DNA of 64,000 nt from Mesorhizobium sp. (lineage in GTDB: Bacteria > Pseudomonadota > Alphaproteobacteria > Rhizobiales > Rhizobiaceae), in the NCBI GenBank assembly GCA_004020875.1, contig SAPZ01000001.1:310001-374000 (forward strand). Direction: 5' to 3'. Below are positions 24,606 to 34,258 of the stretch, piece after piece (position 1 is the stretch's first letter; each line of letters begins with the position of its first letter). Position numbers and translations under genes: made by a program. The notes beneath the pieces are model-generated. The model saw only the letters and a program-made list of their open reading frames with translations. It was not told the origin of the DNA and made no database searches.

Positions 24606-25655
24606 TCAAGTCAGATATTTGAGCAGGCTGAGTTGCTGCAGACGGGCGGTCAAGGCAAAGGATGTCTCGATATGCTGCGTCAGGTCGGCGACGCGGGTCG
24701 CCGCTTCCGCCGGATTCACGCCTTCGAGATCGACAATATGCTTCTCGAAGAGGTCGACCTGGGTCTTCATGCGGTCGCTGGCATCGGACACGCGCTGCTG
24801 CGCAATGCCGGTTTCGGCCCGTATCTGCGTAATGCCGCCGATGGCTTCGCCGACCAGTGCCTGCGCTCGACTGACGACAGCATTCTGCGCGGCCTCGCTG
24901 ATGCTGCCGGTCATCATGCTGCTGACCATGGCGGCCGCCATTGCTAGCTTGCGGATGCCTTGATCGTTGGCGCTGACCGAGGTCTGGGTGGTCTCGTTGA
25001 GCGAAATTCGGCTGGTGATCTGCTCGTCGGTGGCGCTCGACCAGTTGGCCTGCCAGCCGGAACCCAGGAATTGCGGCTCGACCTGCGTGGTGATGAAGTT
25101 GTCCATCTGCGCGGCGGTGATGTTGGCCGCAGCCGGATCGGTCTGAGTGAAGCCGAAATAGCTGGTGAAAGCGGCGTTGAACGCAGCCTTTGCCGGCGAG
25201 CCGGCGGCGTTGAAGTCGTCGATCGGCTTGACGTCGGTGTTGGTGCCGGCAAACAGATATTCGCCGTTGACGCTCGTGTTCAGGATGCCGGTCATCTGCT
25301 GCAGCGCGGAGGCGCCGGCGGTCTGCAGGATGCTGGTCGAGGAGTCGCCCGACACGCCGCTGGTCAGTGCGGACAGGAAGCTCTGCGCGCTGTCGGCGAT
25401 CTGGCCGAGCGAATTCTGGGTCGATGTCAGGCGCGCGGTGACGAGCGCGTTGGAATCGACAATGCCGTTCAGCCGGTCGAGGTCGCGCTGAAAGGTGACG
25501 GCCTGGGTCGTGCGGCTGCCAAGCGCCAGGCCGATATCGGCGACCGTGCCGGTCTGAGATTCCTTCGTCGCCTTGATGAGGTCGGCCTGCATCTTCGCCT
25601 GCTGGTAGCGCAGCGCGTTGGATATGGCGGCCGAGGAAACGCCTGTCGCTTTCAT
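24606..25655 (-). CDS. flgL: hook-filament junction protein FlgL (HAP3)
   Basis: 349 residues. Flagellin-like N-terminal helices (AISNALRYQQAKMQADLIKA) and C-terminal coiled coil (VDLFEKHIVDLEGVNPAEAA to LQQLSLLKYLT) with a variable middle. It follows flgK by 3 bases. Forms the outer junction ring between hook and filament after export. Confidence 0.92.
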   Translation of the reverse strand: MKATGVSSAAISNALRYQQAKMQADLIKATKESQTGTVADIGLALGSRTTQAVTFQRDLDRLNGIVDSNALVTARLTSTQNSLGQIADSAQSFLSALTSGVSGDSSTSILQTAGASALQQMTGILNTSVNGEYLFAGTNTDVKPIDDFNAAGSPAKAAFNAAFTSYFGFTQTDPAAANITAAQMDNFITTQVEPQFLGSGWQANWSSATDEQITSRISLNETTQTSVSANDQGIRKLAMAAAMVSSMMTGSISEAAQNAVVSRAQALVGEAIGGITQIRAETGIAQQRVSDASDRMKTQVDLFEKHIVDLEGVNPAEAATRVADLTQHIETSFALTARLQQLSLLKYLT

Positions 25656-25658
25656 GAA

Positions 25659-27113
25659 TTATCCCACCGCCGCCAACAGGGAATCCAGCATGTCGCCTAC
25701 CGTTTTCATCATATGCGCCGATGCCTGATAGGTGTGCTCGAGGTCGAGAAGCAGGGACATCTCCTGGTCGACATTGACCCCGGTGTCATTCGACAGCGCC
25801 TCGGCCGTGCGTGCGGCCAGCGCCTGTTTGCTGTCGGCATTGGTCGAGGCCTGCTGGCGCACGCCTTCGAACCACCCGATGGCGTTGGCCGCATAGTCGG
25901 AGACGCCAGAGCTGACGGCAATGCCGGTGGAAGTATCGAAGGCCATGGGCTGATCCAGCTTGTTGCCGTAACCGATCAGCAGGTCCGCATAGGATGCGCC
26001 GCCGCTGGTGTTGGCGACATAGGCCACGCCGTTGGCGCCGCCGTCGCGCAGCAGCGCGGGGTTGCCGCCGGCGCTCGGATCGAAGGCGGCGTTGACGCTG
26101 ATCGACCCGGCGAGGCCGTCGACCAGGGTGCCGGCCGCCGGAATCGCCGGCGCGCCGGACCATGTGAACAGGCCGGTCGCATTGGGCTGCGACGGCGCGG
26201 TCTCGGCAAACGCCGTGATCAGGCCACGCGAGATTTCGTCGAGCTGGCTCTGCATGGTCGAGGCGACGCCGTCGCGCAGCTTCAACAGGCCCGCCAGCTT
26301 GCCGTCGGCGGTGGTGTTGTCGCCGGTGCCCGCGGAAACCGGCACGTTGTCGATGTAGATCGTGTTGCCGGGCGTGCCGGCCGAATAGCCGGACGAGGGC
26401 GTGAAGGTCACCGAGCGCGGCACGGTCTCGAAGAGCGTCGAGCCGTCCTTGGTGGTGATGACCATGTCGTTGTCGCCGCGCGTGAATGTCGAGACCGGGA
26501 CATATTCCGATATCTTCTTCAAAAGCGCGTCGCGCTGGTCGAGCGCGTCGGATACATCGGTGCCCGAGCGGGTGCCGGAGATGACGGCCTTGTTGGCGTC
26601 CTGGAACTGGCTGAGCAGCGAGTTGAGGTCGTTGACGGCCGTGGCGATCTGGCTGTCCGCCTGGGTGCGGAAATCCTGGATCGCCTTGGTGCCGCTGTTC
26701 AGCGAATTCACCACCTGCTTGGCGGCGTCGACGACGCCGGTGCCGAGGTTCTGGTTTGACGGCGTGGTGGCGTAGAGCTGCAGGGCTTTCTGCAGGTTGG
26801 CGATTGCCGTCGAGGGCGATGACCCATTGTCGACCCCGTTGACCGACAGATCGAGCTGATCCATGCCGTCGTAGAGCGCGCTCTGGCCGCTCCATGCCGA
26901 CAGTGCCGAAAGGTTCTGCCGGAACAGAAGGTCATTTGCGGTACGCTGGATTTCCACCATTCTGGCGCCGGGCGCCGCGCTGGTCACCACGGCGATGCGA
27001 CGGGTATAGTCCGGGTTCGACGCATCGGCCACATTGCGCGATACGACGCTGGTCTGCTTGGACGTGGCCAGAAGCGCCGACTGGGCAATGCTTAGTGCGG
27101 AGGAAAGCGACAT
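25659..27113 (-). CDS. flgK: hook-filament junction protein FlgK (HAP1)
   Basis: 484 residues. The N-terminal rod/hook motif (ALSIAQSALLATSKQTSVVSRN) and C-terminal EMSLLLDLEHTYQASAHM followed by VGDMLDSLLAAVG are diagnostic. The middle FlgK domain is present (GTRSGTDVSDALDQRDALLK). Sits 30 bases after flgE. Its export is helped by FlgN. Confidence 0.93.
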   Translation of the reverse strand: MSLSSALSIAQSALLATSKQTSVVSRNVADASNPDYTRRIAVVTSAAPGARMVEIQRTANDLLFRQNLSALSAWSGQSALYDGMDQLDLSVNGVDNGSSPSTAIANLQKALQLYATTPSNQNLGTGVVDAAKQVVNSLNSGTKAIQDFRTQADSQIATAVNDLNSLLSQFQDANKAVISGTRSGTDVSDALDQRDALLKKISEYVPVSTFTRGDNDMVITTKDGSTLFETVPRSVTFTPSSGYSAGTPGNTIYIDNVPVSAGTGDNTTADGKLAGLLKLRDGVASTMQSQLDEISRGLITAFAETAPSQPNATGLFTWSGAPAIPAAGTLVDGLAGSISVNAAFDPSAGGNPALLRDGGANGVAYVANTSGGASYADLLIGYGNKLDQPMAFDTSTGIAVSSGVSDYAANAIGWFEGVRQQASTNADSKQALAARTAEALSNDTGVNVDQEMSLLLDLEHTYQASAHMMKTVGDMLDSLLAAVG

Positions 27114-27143
27114 GCTGATCTTTCACGGGGCGGCGCCCGTCGT

Positions 27144-28400
27144 TTATCTCTTCAGGTTGACGAGGACGTCCATCAGGTCCGAGCCGGTCTGGAAGACCTT
27201 GGAATTGGCGGTGTAGCTGCGCTGCGCCGCGATCATGTTGGTCAATTCCTCGGCGATATCGACGTTGGAATTTTCAAGCGCTCCGGAGACGATGGAGCCG
27301 AGCTTGCCCTCGTTGGCAAATCCGATATGGACCGCGCCGGAATCGGTGCTCTGCACATAGACGTTGCCGGGCATGGCGGTGAGGTTGTCGGGGCTCTGAA
27401 CGTCGGCAAGCGGGATCTTGTAAAGCGCCTTGGTCGAGCCGTCCGCGAACTGCGCGTAGATGACGCCGTCCTGGCCGATCTGCACCTTCTGGATGGAGCT
27501 CGGCGCGTTGCCGTTGACCTTGGCATCGGCGACGGTGAAGCCGGTGCCGAGCTGGGTCAGCTTGGAGAGATCGAGGTTGAGGGTCTGGCCGCCCGGAACG
27601 GTGAAGGAGACGCCCGAGGTCGCGCCGGTGAGCTTGCCGGTGGTGGTGTCGAAGGTGAGGTTGGCCGTACCCAGCGCGCCGCCCGTATAGGGGAACGAGG
27701 TGCCCGGCGTCGCCTTCGACTGATCAAAGACCGAGACCTCCCAGGTGCCGGCGCCGGTGTTGGTGAAGTAGACGTCGAGCAGCTTCTTGTTGCCGAGATT
27801 GTCGTAGGCGACCAGCGAGGTTTTCGACGTGTATTGGGCGGTCGCGCTGTTGGTGGAGGGCAGGCTGCCGGCCGCGACCGGAGTAGCGCCGGCCGGCAGG
27901 TTGCCGCTGAAGATTCCGTCCGTGCTCGGCGTCGCCGTCATCTCCTGGTCGGAAATCTGTACCGGCACGAGCCCTTCGAAGCCGTTGGCGGTCGCTGCAG
28001 GGTCGCCATTGGCGTAGCTGTAGGCCATGAGCTGGTAGCCTGCGGCGTTGACCAATCGGCCCTGCGCGTCCGGGACGAAGGACCCGGCGCGGGTCAGGTA
28101 AGGCGTGCCGCTGGCATCCTGCACCACGAAGAAGCCGTCGCCGTTGACGGCAAGATCCGAGACCGAGGTGGTGTAGGTCATGACGCCCTGCGTGCTGATG
28201 GCGGAGCGGATCGAAGTCGTCACGCCGCCGGAATTATAGGCGCCGCCGGTGCCGGGCATGATCAGTGACGAGAACTCGGCCGAGGAGCGCTTGTAGCCGG
28301 TGGTGTCGGAGTTGGCGATGTTGTCAGCCACCGTGGACAATCGGTTGGCCTGCGCGTTCATACCGGAAACGCCGGTCCGCATCATTCCATAGAGGCTCAT
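27144..28400 (-). CDS. flgE: flagellar hook protein FlgE
   Basis: 418 residues. The N-terminal flg_bb_rod motif SGMNAQANRLSTVADNIANS and the C-terminal ALENSNVDIAEELTNMIAAQ match FlgE, with an extended middle domain of about 250 residues. A GGAGAT ribosome site precedes ATG 28400. First gene of flgE-flgK-flgL-flaF-flbT-flgD-fliQ; the upstream 214-base gap contains a palindromic repeat and should hold the promoter (Rem-dependent in S. meliloti, by family knowledge). Confidence 0.93.
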   Translation of the reverse strand: MSLYGMMRTGVSGMNAQANRLSTVADNIANSDTTGYKRSSAEFSSLIMPGTGGAYNSGGVTTSIRSAISTQGVMTYTTSVSDLAVNGDGFFVVQDASGTPYLTRAGSFVPDAQGRLVNAAGYQLMAYSYANGDPAATANGFEGLVPVQISDQEMTATPSTDGIFSGNLPAGATPVAAGSLPSTNSATAQYTSKTSLVAYDNLGNKKLLDVYFTNTGAGTWEVSVFDQSKATPGTSFPYTGGALGTANLTFDTTTGKLTGATSGVSFTVPGGQTLNLDLSKLTQLGTGFTVADAKVNGNAPSSIQKVQIGQDGVIYAQFADGSTKALYKIPLADVQSPDNLTAMPGNVYVQSTDSGAVHIGFANEGKLGSIVSGALENSNVDIAEELTNMIAAQRSYTANSKVFQTGSDLMDVLVNLKR

Positions 28401-28532
28401 CGATTGATCTCCGCAGTGCCTGGGTAGGAGGCCATAAAACTATGCCTCGTGTCTTGCGCGAGGCTGGCGCGGGATGTGCCTTGTGCGTGATGGCGTTTCG
28501 TTGAATCGCCATCGCGCCCAAACTCTTTGTTG

Positions 28533-28603
28533 GAGCAGGATCTTTGTCCGAAAACCGTTTTCCACTTTTTGCTTTCGCTGACCTTCGGTTCGGGATCATG
28601 CTC
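28533..28603. repeat. rhizobial palindromic intergenic repeat
   Basis: Ends GAGCAGGATC (28533-28542) and GATCATGCTC (28594-28603) pair at 9 of 10 positions. The inner text (GTCCGAAAACCG, TTTCCACTTTT, TTCGGGATCATGCTC) is the familiar short palindromic element scattered between genes in Mesorhizobium and relatives. It lies between rem and flgE. Confidence 0.7.
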
Positions 28604-28614
28604 TAGGGCGTCCA

Positions 28615-29283
28615 TCAAAACACCAGCCGGTAGCCGAGAAACCGCTTGGAATCGATCGGGTCGTGGCCGAGCTTCTCGCGCAGCTTCTTGCGCAGCTTCG
28701 AGATGTGGCTCTCCACCACGTTCTCCTCGACCTCATCGTCGAAGATGCCGTAGATGGCGTTGAAGACCTGCGTCTTGGTCACCCGCCGGCCGCGGTTGCT
28801 GGCCAGATATTCCAGGATGCGCCGCTCGCGCCGCGGCAGCGGCAGCGGCTCGCCGTCGATCTCCGGATCGCGGCCATCCATGAAGATGCGCATCGAGCCG
28901 ACCTCGGTGTAGGCGGCCTCTTCGGAGCCTCGGCGTCGGATGGCGGTGATGCGGGCAAGGATCTCGCGGATATGGACAGGCTTGCGGACGACGTCGTCGA
29001 CGCCGCTTTCGAACAGCCGCAGCGTATGTTCGAGCGAATGGTGCTCGCTGAGCGCGATGACCGGCGCGCCGGTCCGGTCGCGGATCTGGCGCGGCGATAC
29101 CGAGCCCTCGCGGCAGTCGCCGATGAGAAAGGCCCTGACGGATCTGAGATCGGTGTCGGCGGCGGAGCTTACCCACTCGCCGAATTCGCCTGGCGCGAAG
29201 CCGGCCGTGGCCACCCCTTCGCGATCGAAAAGTGACGAGTACCCCTCTGTCACGAGCTCTCGCTCGTCAACGATCACGATCAT
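28615..29283 (-). CDS. rem: Rem, OmpR-type motility regulator
   Basis: 222 residues. An N-terminal receiver-like domain (1-118) has DE in place of the acidic pair, GDC near the phospho-acceptor position and a conserved KP (RKPVHIRE). The C-terminal OmpR winged helix (about 130-220) includes [20 protein letters not shown] and [17 protein letters not shown]. In S. meliloti Rem is an orphan regulator that VisNR switches on in exponential growth and that activates flagellar genes. Its place between fliK/LT and flgE supports the same role. No kinase gene is nearby. Confidence 0.88.
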   Translation of the reverse strand: MIVIVDERELVTEGYSSLFDREGVATAGFAPGEFGEWVSSAADTDLRSVRAFLIGDCREGSVSPRQIRDRTGAPVIALSEHHSLEHTLRLFESGVDDVVRKPVHIREILARITAIRRRGSEEAAYTEVGSMRIFMDGRDPEIDGEPLPLPRRERRILEYLASNRGRRVTKTQVFNAIYGIFDDEVEENVVESHISKLRKKLREKLGHDPIDSKRFLGYRLVF

Positions 29284-29504
29284 CGGCCCGCCCTCCGAAT
29301 CAATTCACTTGCCCCGTGGGGAAAGGGGTAGCCGGGTCGACGAATCCTGAAAAACCATCATTTCTTGTAGCTATTTTCTTGGGAGTTTTTTTGGGAGCCG
29401 TAATAAAAGCGATTGCGCAGGTGTGTAGGTGCCAGCTGTTCGCGAATGAATATTTGCGCCGGCGTGCAGGCCTGCGGGGCCCATCGGTACTCAGGAGAAA
29501 GCAA

Positions 29505-30095
29505 CTATTGATTGCAGAATGCGCTGGCGTTCGGCGTCCACTTGCCGAAGCCGGTGGCGACCATGTTGGCGATGACGCGGCAGACATAGACCTTCTGCGC
29601 CGGGTCGTTGTCAGGGCCGGCATGGTAGCGGGCGACGGCCATCGACCAGGTCATGTGCCGGGCGTGCAGGGCTGCCAGGAAGCGTGCCGCATAGTCGACA
29701 TTCTGATGCGGGTCGAGCATGTCCTCGACGCTGCGGAAATGATCGCCATGATAGTGCTGGTTGATCTGCATGCAGCCGAGGTCAATCAAGGTCTTGCCTT
29801 CGCGGCGGGCATTCTCGAAGGTGGAGAGCGCTTCATCCCGACTGCGCGGGAAAACTGCTTTCCCCTCTATATTCAACGCATTAGGCTGAAGGCTGCCTTT
29901 CTTTCCTGTCTCTGTCAAGCCGACCGCATAGAGAATGCCAGCCGGCACGCCGTACCGATCCGCGGCGCGCAGGATCTCCGGCTCGCACGGATTTGTGGCG
30001 GCGTTGGCAGCGCCTGCCGCTAAGCTAGATATACATATCGTCGCCAGCGCCCTCGCGAAGAGGCGAAGCCGGGCGAGCGAATTCCTGTGCGCCAT
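29505..30095 (-). CDS. SLT-type lytic transglycosylase (flagellar)
   Basis: 196 residues with a signal peptide (RLRLFARALATICISSLAAG, cut after ANA). The catalytic Glu is in AVGLTETGKKGSLQP, and the later DLGCMQINQHYHG and AVARYHAG segments are SLT domain marks. It cuts peptidoglycan, probably to let the rod through, since FlgJ here lacks a muramidase domain. Start ATG 30095 has GGAAGG upstream. The first 71 bases overlap the 3' end of fliK/motD in another frame. Confidence 0.87.
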   Translation of the reverse strand: MAHRNSLARLRLFARALATICISSLAAGAANAATNPCEPEILRAADRYGVPAGILYAVGLTETGKKGSLQPNALNIEGKAVFPRSRDEALSTFENARREGKTLIDLGCMQINQHYHGDHFRSVEDMLDPHQNVDYAARFLAALHARHMTWSMAVARYHAGPDNDPAQKVYVCRVIANMVATGFGKWTPNASAFCNQ

Positions 30096-31389
30096 TGCTG
30101 TCCTTCCTTCCCGGTTGCCGGTCGCCGCCCGCGCCGTTGCCTCCCGAGTTCCCAGGCTGGAACGAGGGCTGGTCGCGACCTGTCGACATGGGCATGGCGC
30201 TGTTGGCGTCGACGCGGCTCGCCGCATGTGTTGCTATCGAAGGTTGCAGAATAGTGACCTTGTCGACATCGAAGCCGAGGCTGCGCATCGACTTCACAAT
30301 GGCGTCGCTGTCGGTGGTGAGACGGCGATATGCCTCGTGGGTTTCGGGCTTCATCTCAATCGAAAGTTGCTCGCCCGAGAGCCGCAGGCTGGCGGTGACC
30401 GATCCGAGCTCCGAAGGGTGGAGCTCGATCTTCAGCACATGTGTCGGAACAGCAACAGAATTGGTCCTCTGGGAGCCTGCCGAGGCGCTTGCGAAAGCCT
30501 GCTGAACGCCGTTGTCGGAGACAAGCGCCTCAACCAGCGCCGATGCGGTCTGGCCGATCGGGTTTTGCGCCGGGGCCGGGAAGCTTTGCTGGCTGACGAT
30601 GTCTATGCGCTCGGCAGAAGAAGACGGCTTGGTCGCGGTCTGCTGTGCGGCCGGCTGCGATTGTTGCGACGCCTTGGACGTCGAAGCCGGTCGCCAGCCG
30701 TGCGGGGGCACAGGGCTATCGGCCCGCGGTTCGTTCCCTTGCGTCGGCAAGATCTTGGTTTCGCTGCGGTCGGGCATGTCGAGAGCCATATCCGCTTTCA
30801 CCGGCTTCTGCCCGAAGTCTGGCCCGAACTCTTTCGTCGCCGTCGAACGAGCGGACCGCGACAGCGGCTCGGCGGAATTGCCGGCCATCGCGCGCTTGCC
30901 CGCGCGCAGTTGCAGCTCCAGCGCTTCGTGCTCGCCGGCGCCTTCTCCACCGGCAGCCGAGTCGTTCCCGCCAGCGCCCGGCGATTGCGCGAAGTGCTTC
31001 ATGTCGCTCAACGCCATCAGCAACGGCAAGCGGTCCTGCAGCGGTCCGGAATCGATCGCTTGCGCCGTGGCACCTTTGTCGGTCGTCGGCTTCGCTTCAT
31101 CGGCGCGGGCGGCGTTGGGCCTCGTGGACTTTGCCGCGGCCTTCTGCGCGCCGGTTTTGCCTTGCGTATCTTGGTCCGGCTCCTGCTTGCCGTTGTCGGC
31201 CGGCGAGCGCTTTGCGAGACGCGCGTCCGGCAATACCGGCCCGGCCGAGTGCCTGTCCTGCGGCCGATCAGGCTTCTCGGCCCCCTGCACAATCTCGCCG
31301 AAACTCTGATCCTTGTCCTTGCCGCCGGCGGCGTGCTGCCGGGCCTGGGTCGAAGCGAAGCCCGGCAGGGTCTGGTTGACGCTGGTCAT
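30025..31389 (-). CDS. fliK: hook-length control protein FliK (MotD of S. meliloti)
   Basis: 454 residues. Long low-complexity Ala/Ser/Gln/Pro-rich first 300 residues, then the FliK C-terminal domain (KIELHPSELGSVTASLRLSG, MKPETHEAYRRL) and a disordered tail. In rhizobia this gene was first called motD but acts in hook-length control. Its start overlaps the motC stop (ATGA). Its last 71 bases are also the start of the lytic transglycosylase gene. Confidence 0.88.
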   Translation of the reverse strand: MTSVNQTLPGFASTQARQHAAGGKDKDQSFGEIVQGAEKPDRPQDRHSAGPVLPDARLAKRSPADNGKQEPDQDTQGKTGAQKAAAKSTRPNAARADEAKPTTDKGATAQAIDSGPLQDRLPLLMALSDMKHFAQSPGAGGNDSAAGGEGAGEHEALELQLRAGKRAMAGNSAEPLSRSARSTATKEFGPDFGQKPVKADMALDMPDRSETKILPTQGNEPRADSPVPPHGWRPASTSKASQQSQPAAQQTATKPSSSAERIDIVSQQSFPAPAQNPIGQTASALVEALVSDNGVQQAFASASAGSQRTNSVAVPTHVLKIELHPSELGSVTASLRLSGEQLSIEMKPETHEAYRRLTTDSDAIVKSMRSLGFDVDKVTILQPSIATHAASRVDANSAMPMSTGRDQPSFQPGNSGGNGAGGDRQPGRKDSNGAQEFARPASPLREGAGDDMYI

Positions 31390-32843
31390 TTAGGGGCCGC
31401 TCCGAGGAGTTGGTCGATCTGGTCGAGTTGGCGGCGCGCGCTGGCTACCGCCGCGTCGATGGGGTCTTGCGCATTCGAGGTCCCCGGCGCGGAGGCCTGA
31501 ACCACGGGCGCGGCGTCAGCTTGCATCGGAGCGCCGGCCGGCGTTTCGGCCGTTGTTCGCGCCAGTGGCTGGGCAGACGGGGGCGAAGCTGCGGGTGGAG
31601 CGTCCTTCACCGGATCGCCCGACGCGACTGGCGGATTGCTTGCCGGTACCGGCGGACCGCTTGACGCGACCGCTGGCTGATCGGGCATCGCCCCTTCCAC
31701 CGGAGGCAGATCCGCATTGGCCGGATCGGCCGAGGCCTCGACCGCTTCCTTCGCCCCGTCTCCCTTTGATGCGGCCGGCGCGGCTTCCGCCTTGGCGGGT
31801 GTCTTTACTGGCGCCACCACTTCGCCCGCCACGGCCTGGGCGGCGTCAAGCAGATCACGGTCGTTTTGCGAAAGCTTGCCGCGATCGATCTTTCCAAGCT
31901 TGGAGCGCACCTCGTCGACGCTGGCCGATGTCATTGTGGAAAGGCTGGAATAGAGCTGGGTGCGCGGGTCGTCCTGGCTGCTGCCGTTGCGGTCCAGTTC
32001 CGCCTTAGCCGCGGCAAAAGCCGAGAGCTCCGTCATCCCGTCGATCGCGGCGCGGCGCGCGATGCGCAGATAGATCACCTTCTCGCGCTCGGGATCCATC
32101 ATCGAGGTGATGTCGGCGATCTTGTCCTGGCTAATGGCCATATGTAGCGTGATGACGCCGGAAACAAACGCGTCCGCGAACTGGCTGGCATAGGGTGAGT
32201 AGAGATACGACGCGACATATTGGGTCGAAGCCAGCGCGAAACGGGCGGCGTCGCCCTGCGCGGCTGCGATGCCCACGGAGCGGCGAAGCGCGGCCTCCTC
32301 GACCAGCGTGCCGGGGCTGAGCAGGCGCGCCTCGTCCAGCAGGGCGAGCGCCTGAGCAGGATCATCGGCCGCGAGCAGCGAACCCTTGACCAGCGCCAGA
32401 AAGGCGCCGATGTCGGCGGGCACGCTCATCGGATCGATCGGCTTGAGCATGTCGATCGCCTCGGCCGGCCGGCCGTTCAGATAGGCGACCACGCCCTTGG
32501 CTATGGCGAGGCTTTGCGGATCGGTCATCGCGCGCGAAGCCGCCGTCGCGACCGTCACCGGATTGCCGCCGCTCATGCCGTAGACCAGCAAGGCGCGGAA
32601 ATTCTTCGGCTCCTTGAAATCCTCGGCATTGGCGTCGCGCATCCGGGCGTCGATCATTTCGAGGAGCTTCGCCTGCATTGGCAGCGCGGCATGATCGCCG
32701 CCGGCAATGCGGTCCTGGATCAGCTGCAGCGAACGCACCAGCTGATAGGGCTGCAGCGCGTCCTGCGCGAAGGCCGCCGATGTCGCCCCCGTTGCAAGCA
32801 ATAGCAGCGCGATCGCGCCGCCGATGACGCTCCTGCCTTTCAT
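31386..32843 (-). CDS. motC: MotC, periplasmic motor protein of rhizobia
   Basis: 485 residues with a signal peptide (VIGGAIALLLLATGATSAAFA). An alpha-helical body (about 30-310) is followed by a Pro/Ala-rich tail and a short terminal helix (VASARRQLDQIDQLLGA). In S. meliloti MotC binds the periplasmic part of MotB and is needed for torque, with MotE as its chaperone. Overlaps motB and fliK by 4 bases on either side, so the three are coupled. Confidence 0.88.
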   Translation of the reverse strand: MKGRSVIGGAIALLLLATGATSAAFAQDALQPYQLVRSLQLIQDRIAGGDHAALPMQAKLLEMIDARMRDANAEDFKEPKNFRALLVYGMSGGNPVTVATAASRAMTDPQSLAIAKGVVAYLNGRPAEAIDMLKPIDPMSVPADIGAFLALVKGSLLAADDPAQALALLDEARLLSPGTLVEEAALRRSVGIAAAQGDAARFALASTQYVASYLYSPYASQFADAFVSGVITLHMAISQDKIADITSMMDPEREKVIYLRIARRAAIDGMTELSAFAAAKAELDRNGSSQDDPRTQLYSSLSTMTSASVDEVRSKLGKIDRGKLSQNDRDLLDAAQAVAGEVVAPVKTPAKAEAAPAASKGDGAKEAVEASADPANADLPPVEGAMPDQPAVASSGPPVPASNPPVASGDPVKDAPPAASPPSAQPLARTTAETPAGAPMQADAAPVVQASAPGTSNAQDPIDAAVASARRQLDQIDQLLGAAPK

Positions 32844-34258
32844 CCGCCGGCCGTCATCAGGATTTCGATGCGGCGGTTCACGGCCGCCATCGGATCGGAG
32901 GCGATCTTGGGCTGCCGGTCGGCGAAGCCCGCGACCTCGGTGATGCGGCTTTCGTCGAGGCCGCCGCGCACCAGCATGTAGTAGGCCGCATGGGCACGCG
33001 CGGTGGACAGCCGCCAGTTGTCGTAGGTGTCGCTGTGGAACGGCCGAGCGTCGGTGTGGCCGCTGATGGTGATGGTGCCCTTCTTCTCGTTGATGATTCG
33101 GCCGATCTTTTCCATCGCCAGCACCAGCTCGCGGCGGGGCATGGCCGAGCCGATCTCGAACATGCCGAAATCGAGCTGATCGGTGATCGAAATGACAACG
33201 CCCTTGTCGGTGGCCTCGACCGAGACGCCGTCGGCGAGCTTTTCGCCCGGCAGGAATGCCTTGGCGAGTTCCTTCTTGATGTCCGCGGCTTGCTGGAGGG
33301 CGGCTTTACTCGGCGCCTTGTCGCCCTTGTCGGCTGCTTGGCCCTGTTCGGTTCTTTCCGCCTTCGCCGCACCGACCTTGACGTCGTCGGACATGGCCTC
33401 GCGCTTGTCAGCGCCGGCTTTCCCGCCTTGTGCTTTCTCGGTCTTATTGCCTTCACCCGACGGCTTCTCGGCCTCGGACTGCGCGACTTCTTGCCCGCTC
33501 CTGGTGTCTGCCTTCTCCTGGGTTGCCAGCGGCTCCAGCGGTGCAGCCGTGAGCGGAGGCGCGCCAGGAACGGCCTTCGCCTTCGGCGCCGTGACCGTTG
33601 CGACCTTCTCGCCCGGCTTGGCCGGGTCGCCCTCGATCTTGGCGCGTTCGGCGGTGGCCTCGGCGCCAGGCGCCGCCACCTGCTGCGACCAGAAATCAGG
33701 CGCGAAGGGGTCGCGATAGGATTCGCCGCCGGAGGCGCCGGTCGCCGGGCCGGCCGTCTGGGCGCCGCCTTCGCCCTTGGCGCTGACGTTCTGCAGCACC
33801 CCCGTATCGGCGGCGATCTCCGCCAGCACCGCATAGGGATCCGCAAACAGCTTTTCATCGGACAGCTGGGCATCCTGCGCGCCGTCCTTCGTCTGCCGGC
33901 GTTCGGACGAGCCGGCGCCGCCCTTGCCGTCCTCGCCCGCCTTGGTAGCGCCCTGCTGCGGATTGTCCGCGGTCAATCCCACCTTGCTCGGGCCGTCGCC
34001 GAGGTCTTCGAGGCCCTTGCGGCTGGAATTGCGGTCGATCAGCTCGACCGGATTGAAATAGCTGGCGACGGCTGCCTTGGTCTGCTCGTTGGCGGCGTTG
34101 ATCAGCCACATGACGAGGAAGAAGCACATCATCGCCGTCATGAAGTCGGCGAAGGCGATCTTCCACACACCACCATGGTGATCATCGTCATGGCCGTTGT
34201 GATTGCGCTTGACGATGATGATCTCGTGCCGGGGTTCGGCATGATCTATGGCGCTCAT
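32840..34258 (-). CDS. motB: flagellar stator protein MotB
   Basis: 472 residues, longer than enteric MotB (about 308). A His/Asp-rich cytoplasmic N terminus (NHNGHDDDHHGG) comes before one membrane helix, WKIAFADFMTAMMCFFLVMW, which carries the proton-accepting Asp. Next comes a linker of more than 200 residues rich in Lys/Ala/Glu/Pro. The C-terminal OmpA-like domain (TITISGHTDARPF, NWRLSTARAHAAYYML) anchors to peptidoglycan. Start ATG 34258 overlaps the upstream FliH-like stop (ATGA). Confidence 0.92.
   Translation of the reverse strand: MSAIDHAEPRHEIIIVKRNHNGHDDDHHGGVWKIAFADFMTAMMCFFLVMWLINAANEQTKAAVASYFNPVELIDRNSSRKGLEDLGDGPSKVGLTADNPQQGATKAGEDGKGGAGSSERRQTKDGAQDAQLSDEKLFADPYAVLAEIAADTGVLQNVSAKGEGGAQTAGPATGASGGESYRDPFAPDFWSQQVAAPGAEATAERAKIEGDPAKPGEKVATVTAPKAKAVPGAPPLTAAPLEPLATQEKADTRSGQEVAQSEAEKPSGEGNKTEKAQGGKAGADKREAMSDDVKVGAAKAERTEQGQAADKGDKAPSKAALQQAADIKKELAKAFLPGEKLADGVSVEATDKGVVISITDQLDFGMFEIGSAMPRRELVLAMEKIGRIINEKKGTITISGHTDARPFHSDTYDNWRLSTARAHAAYYMLVRGGLDESRITEVAGFADRQPKIASDPMAAVNRRIEILMTAGG

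Noticed and set aside
24960-26759. 599-residue antisense frame over flgL and flgK
   Set aside because: Shadow frame; flgK and flgL are complete on the other strand.
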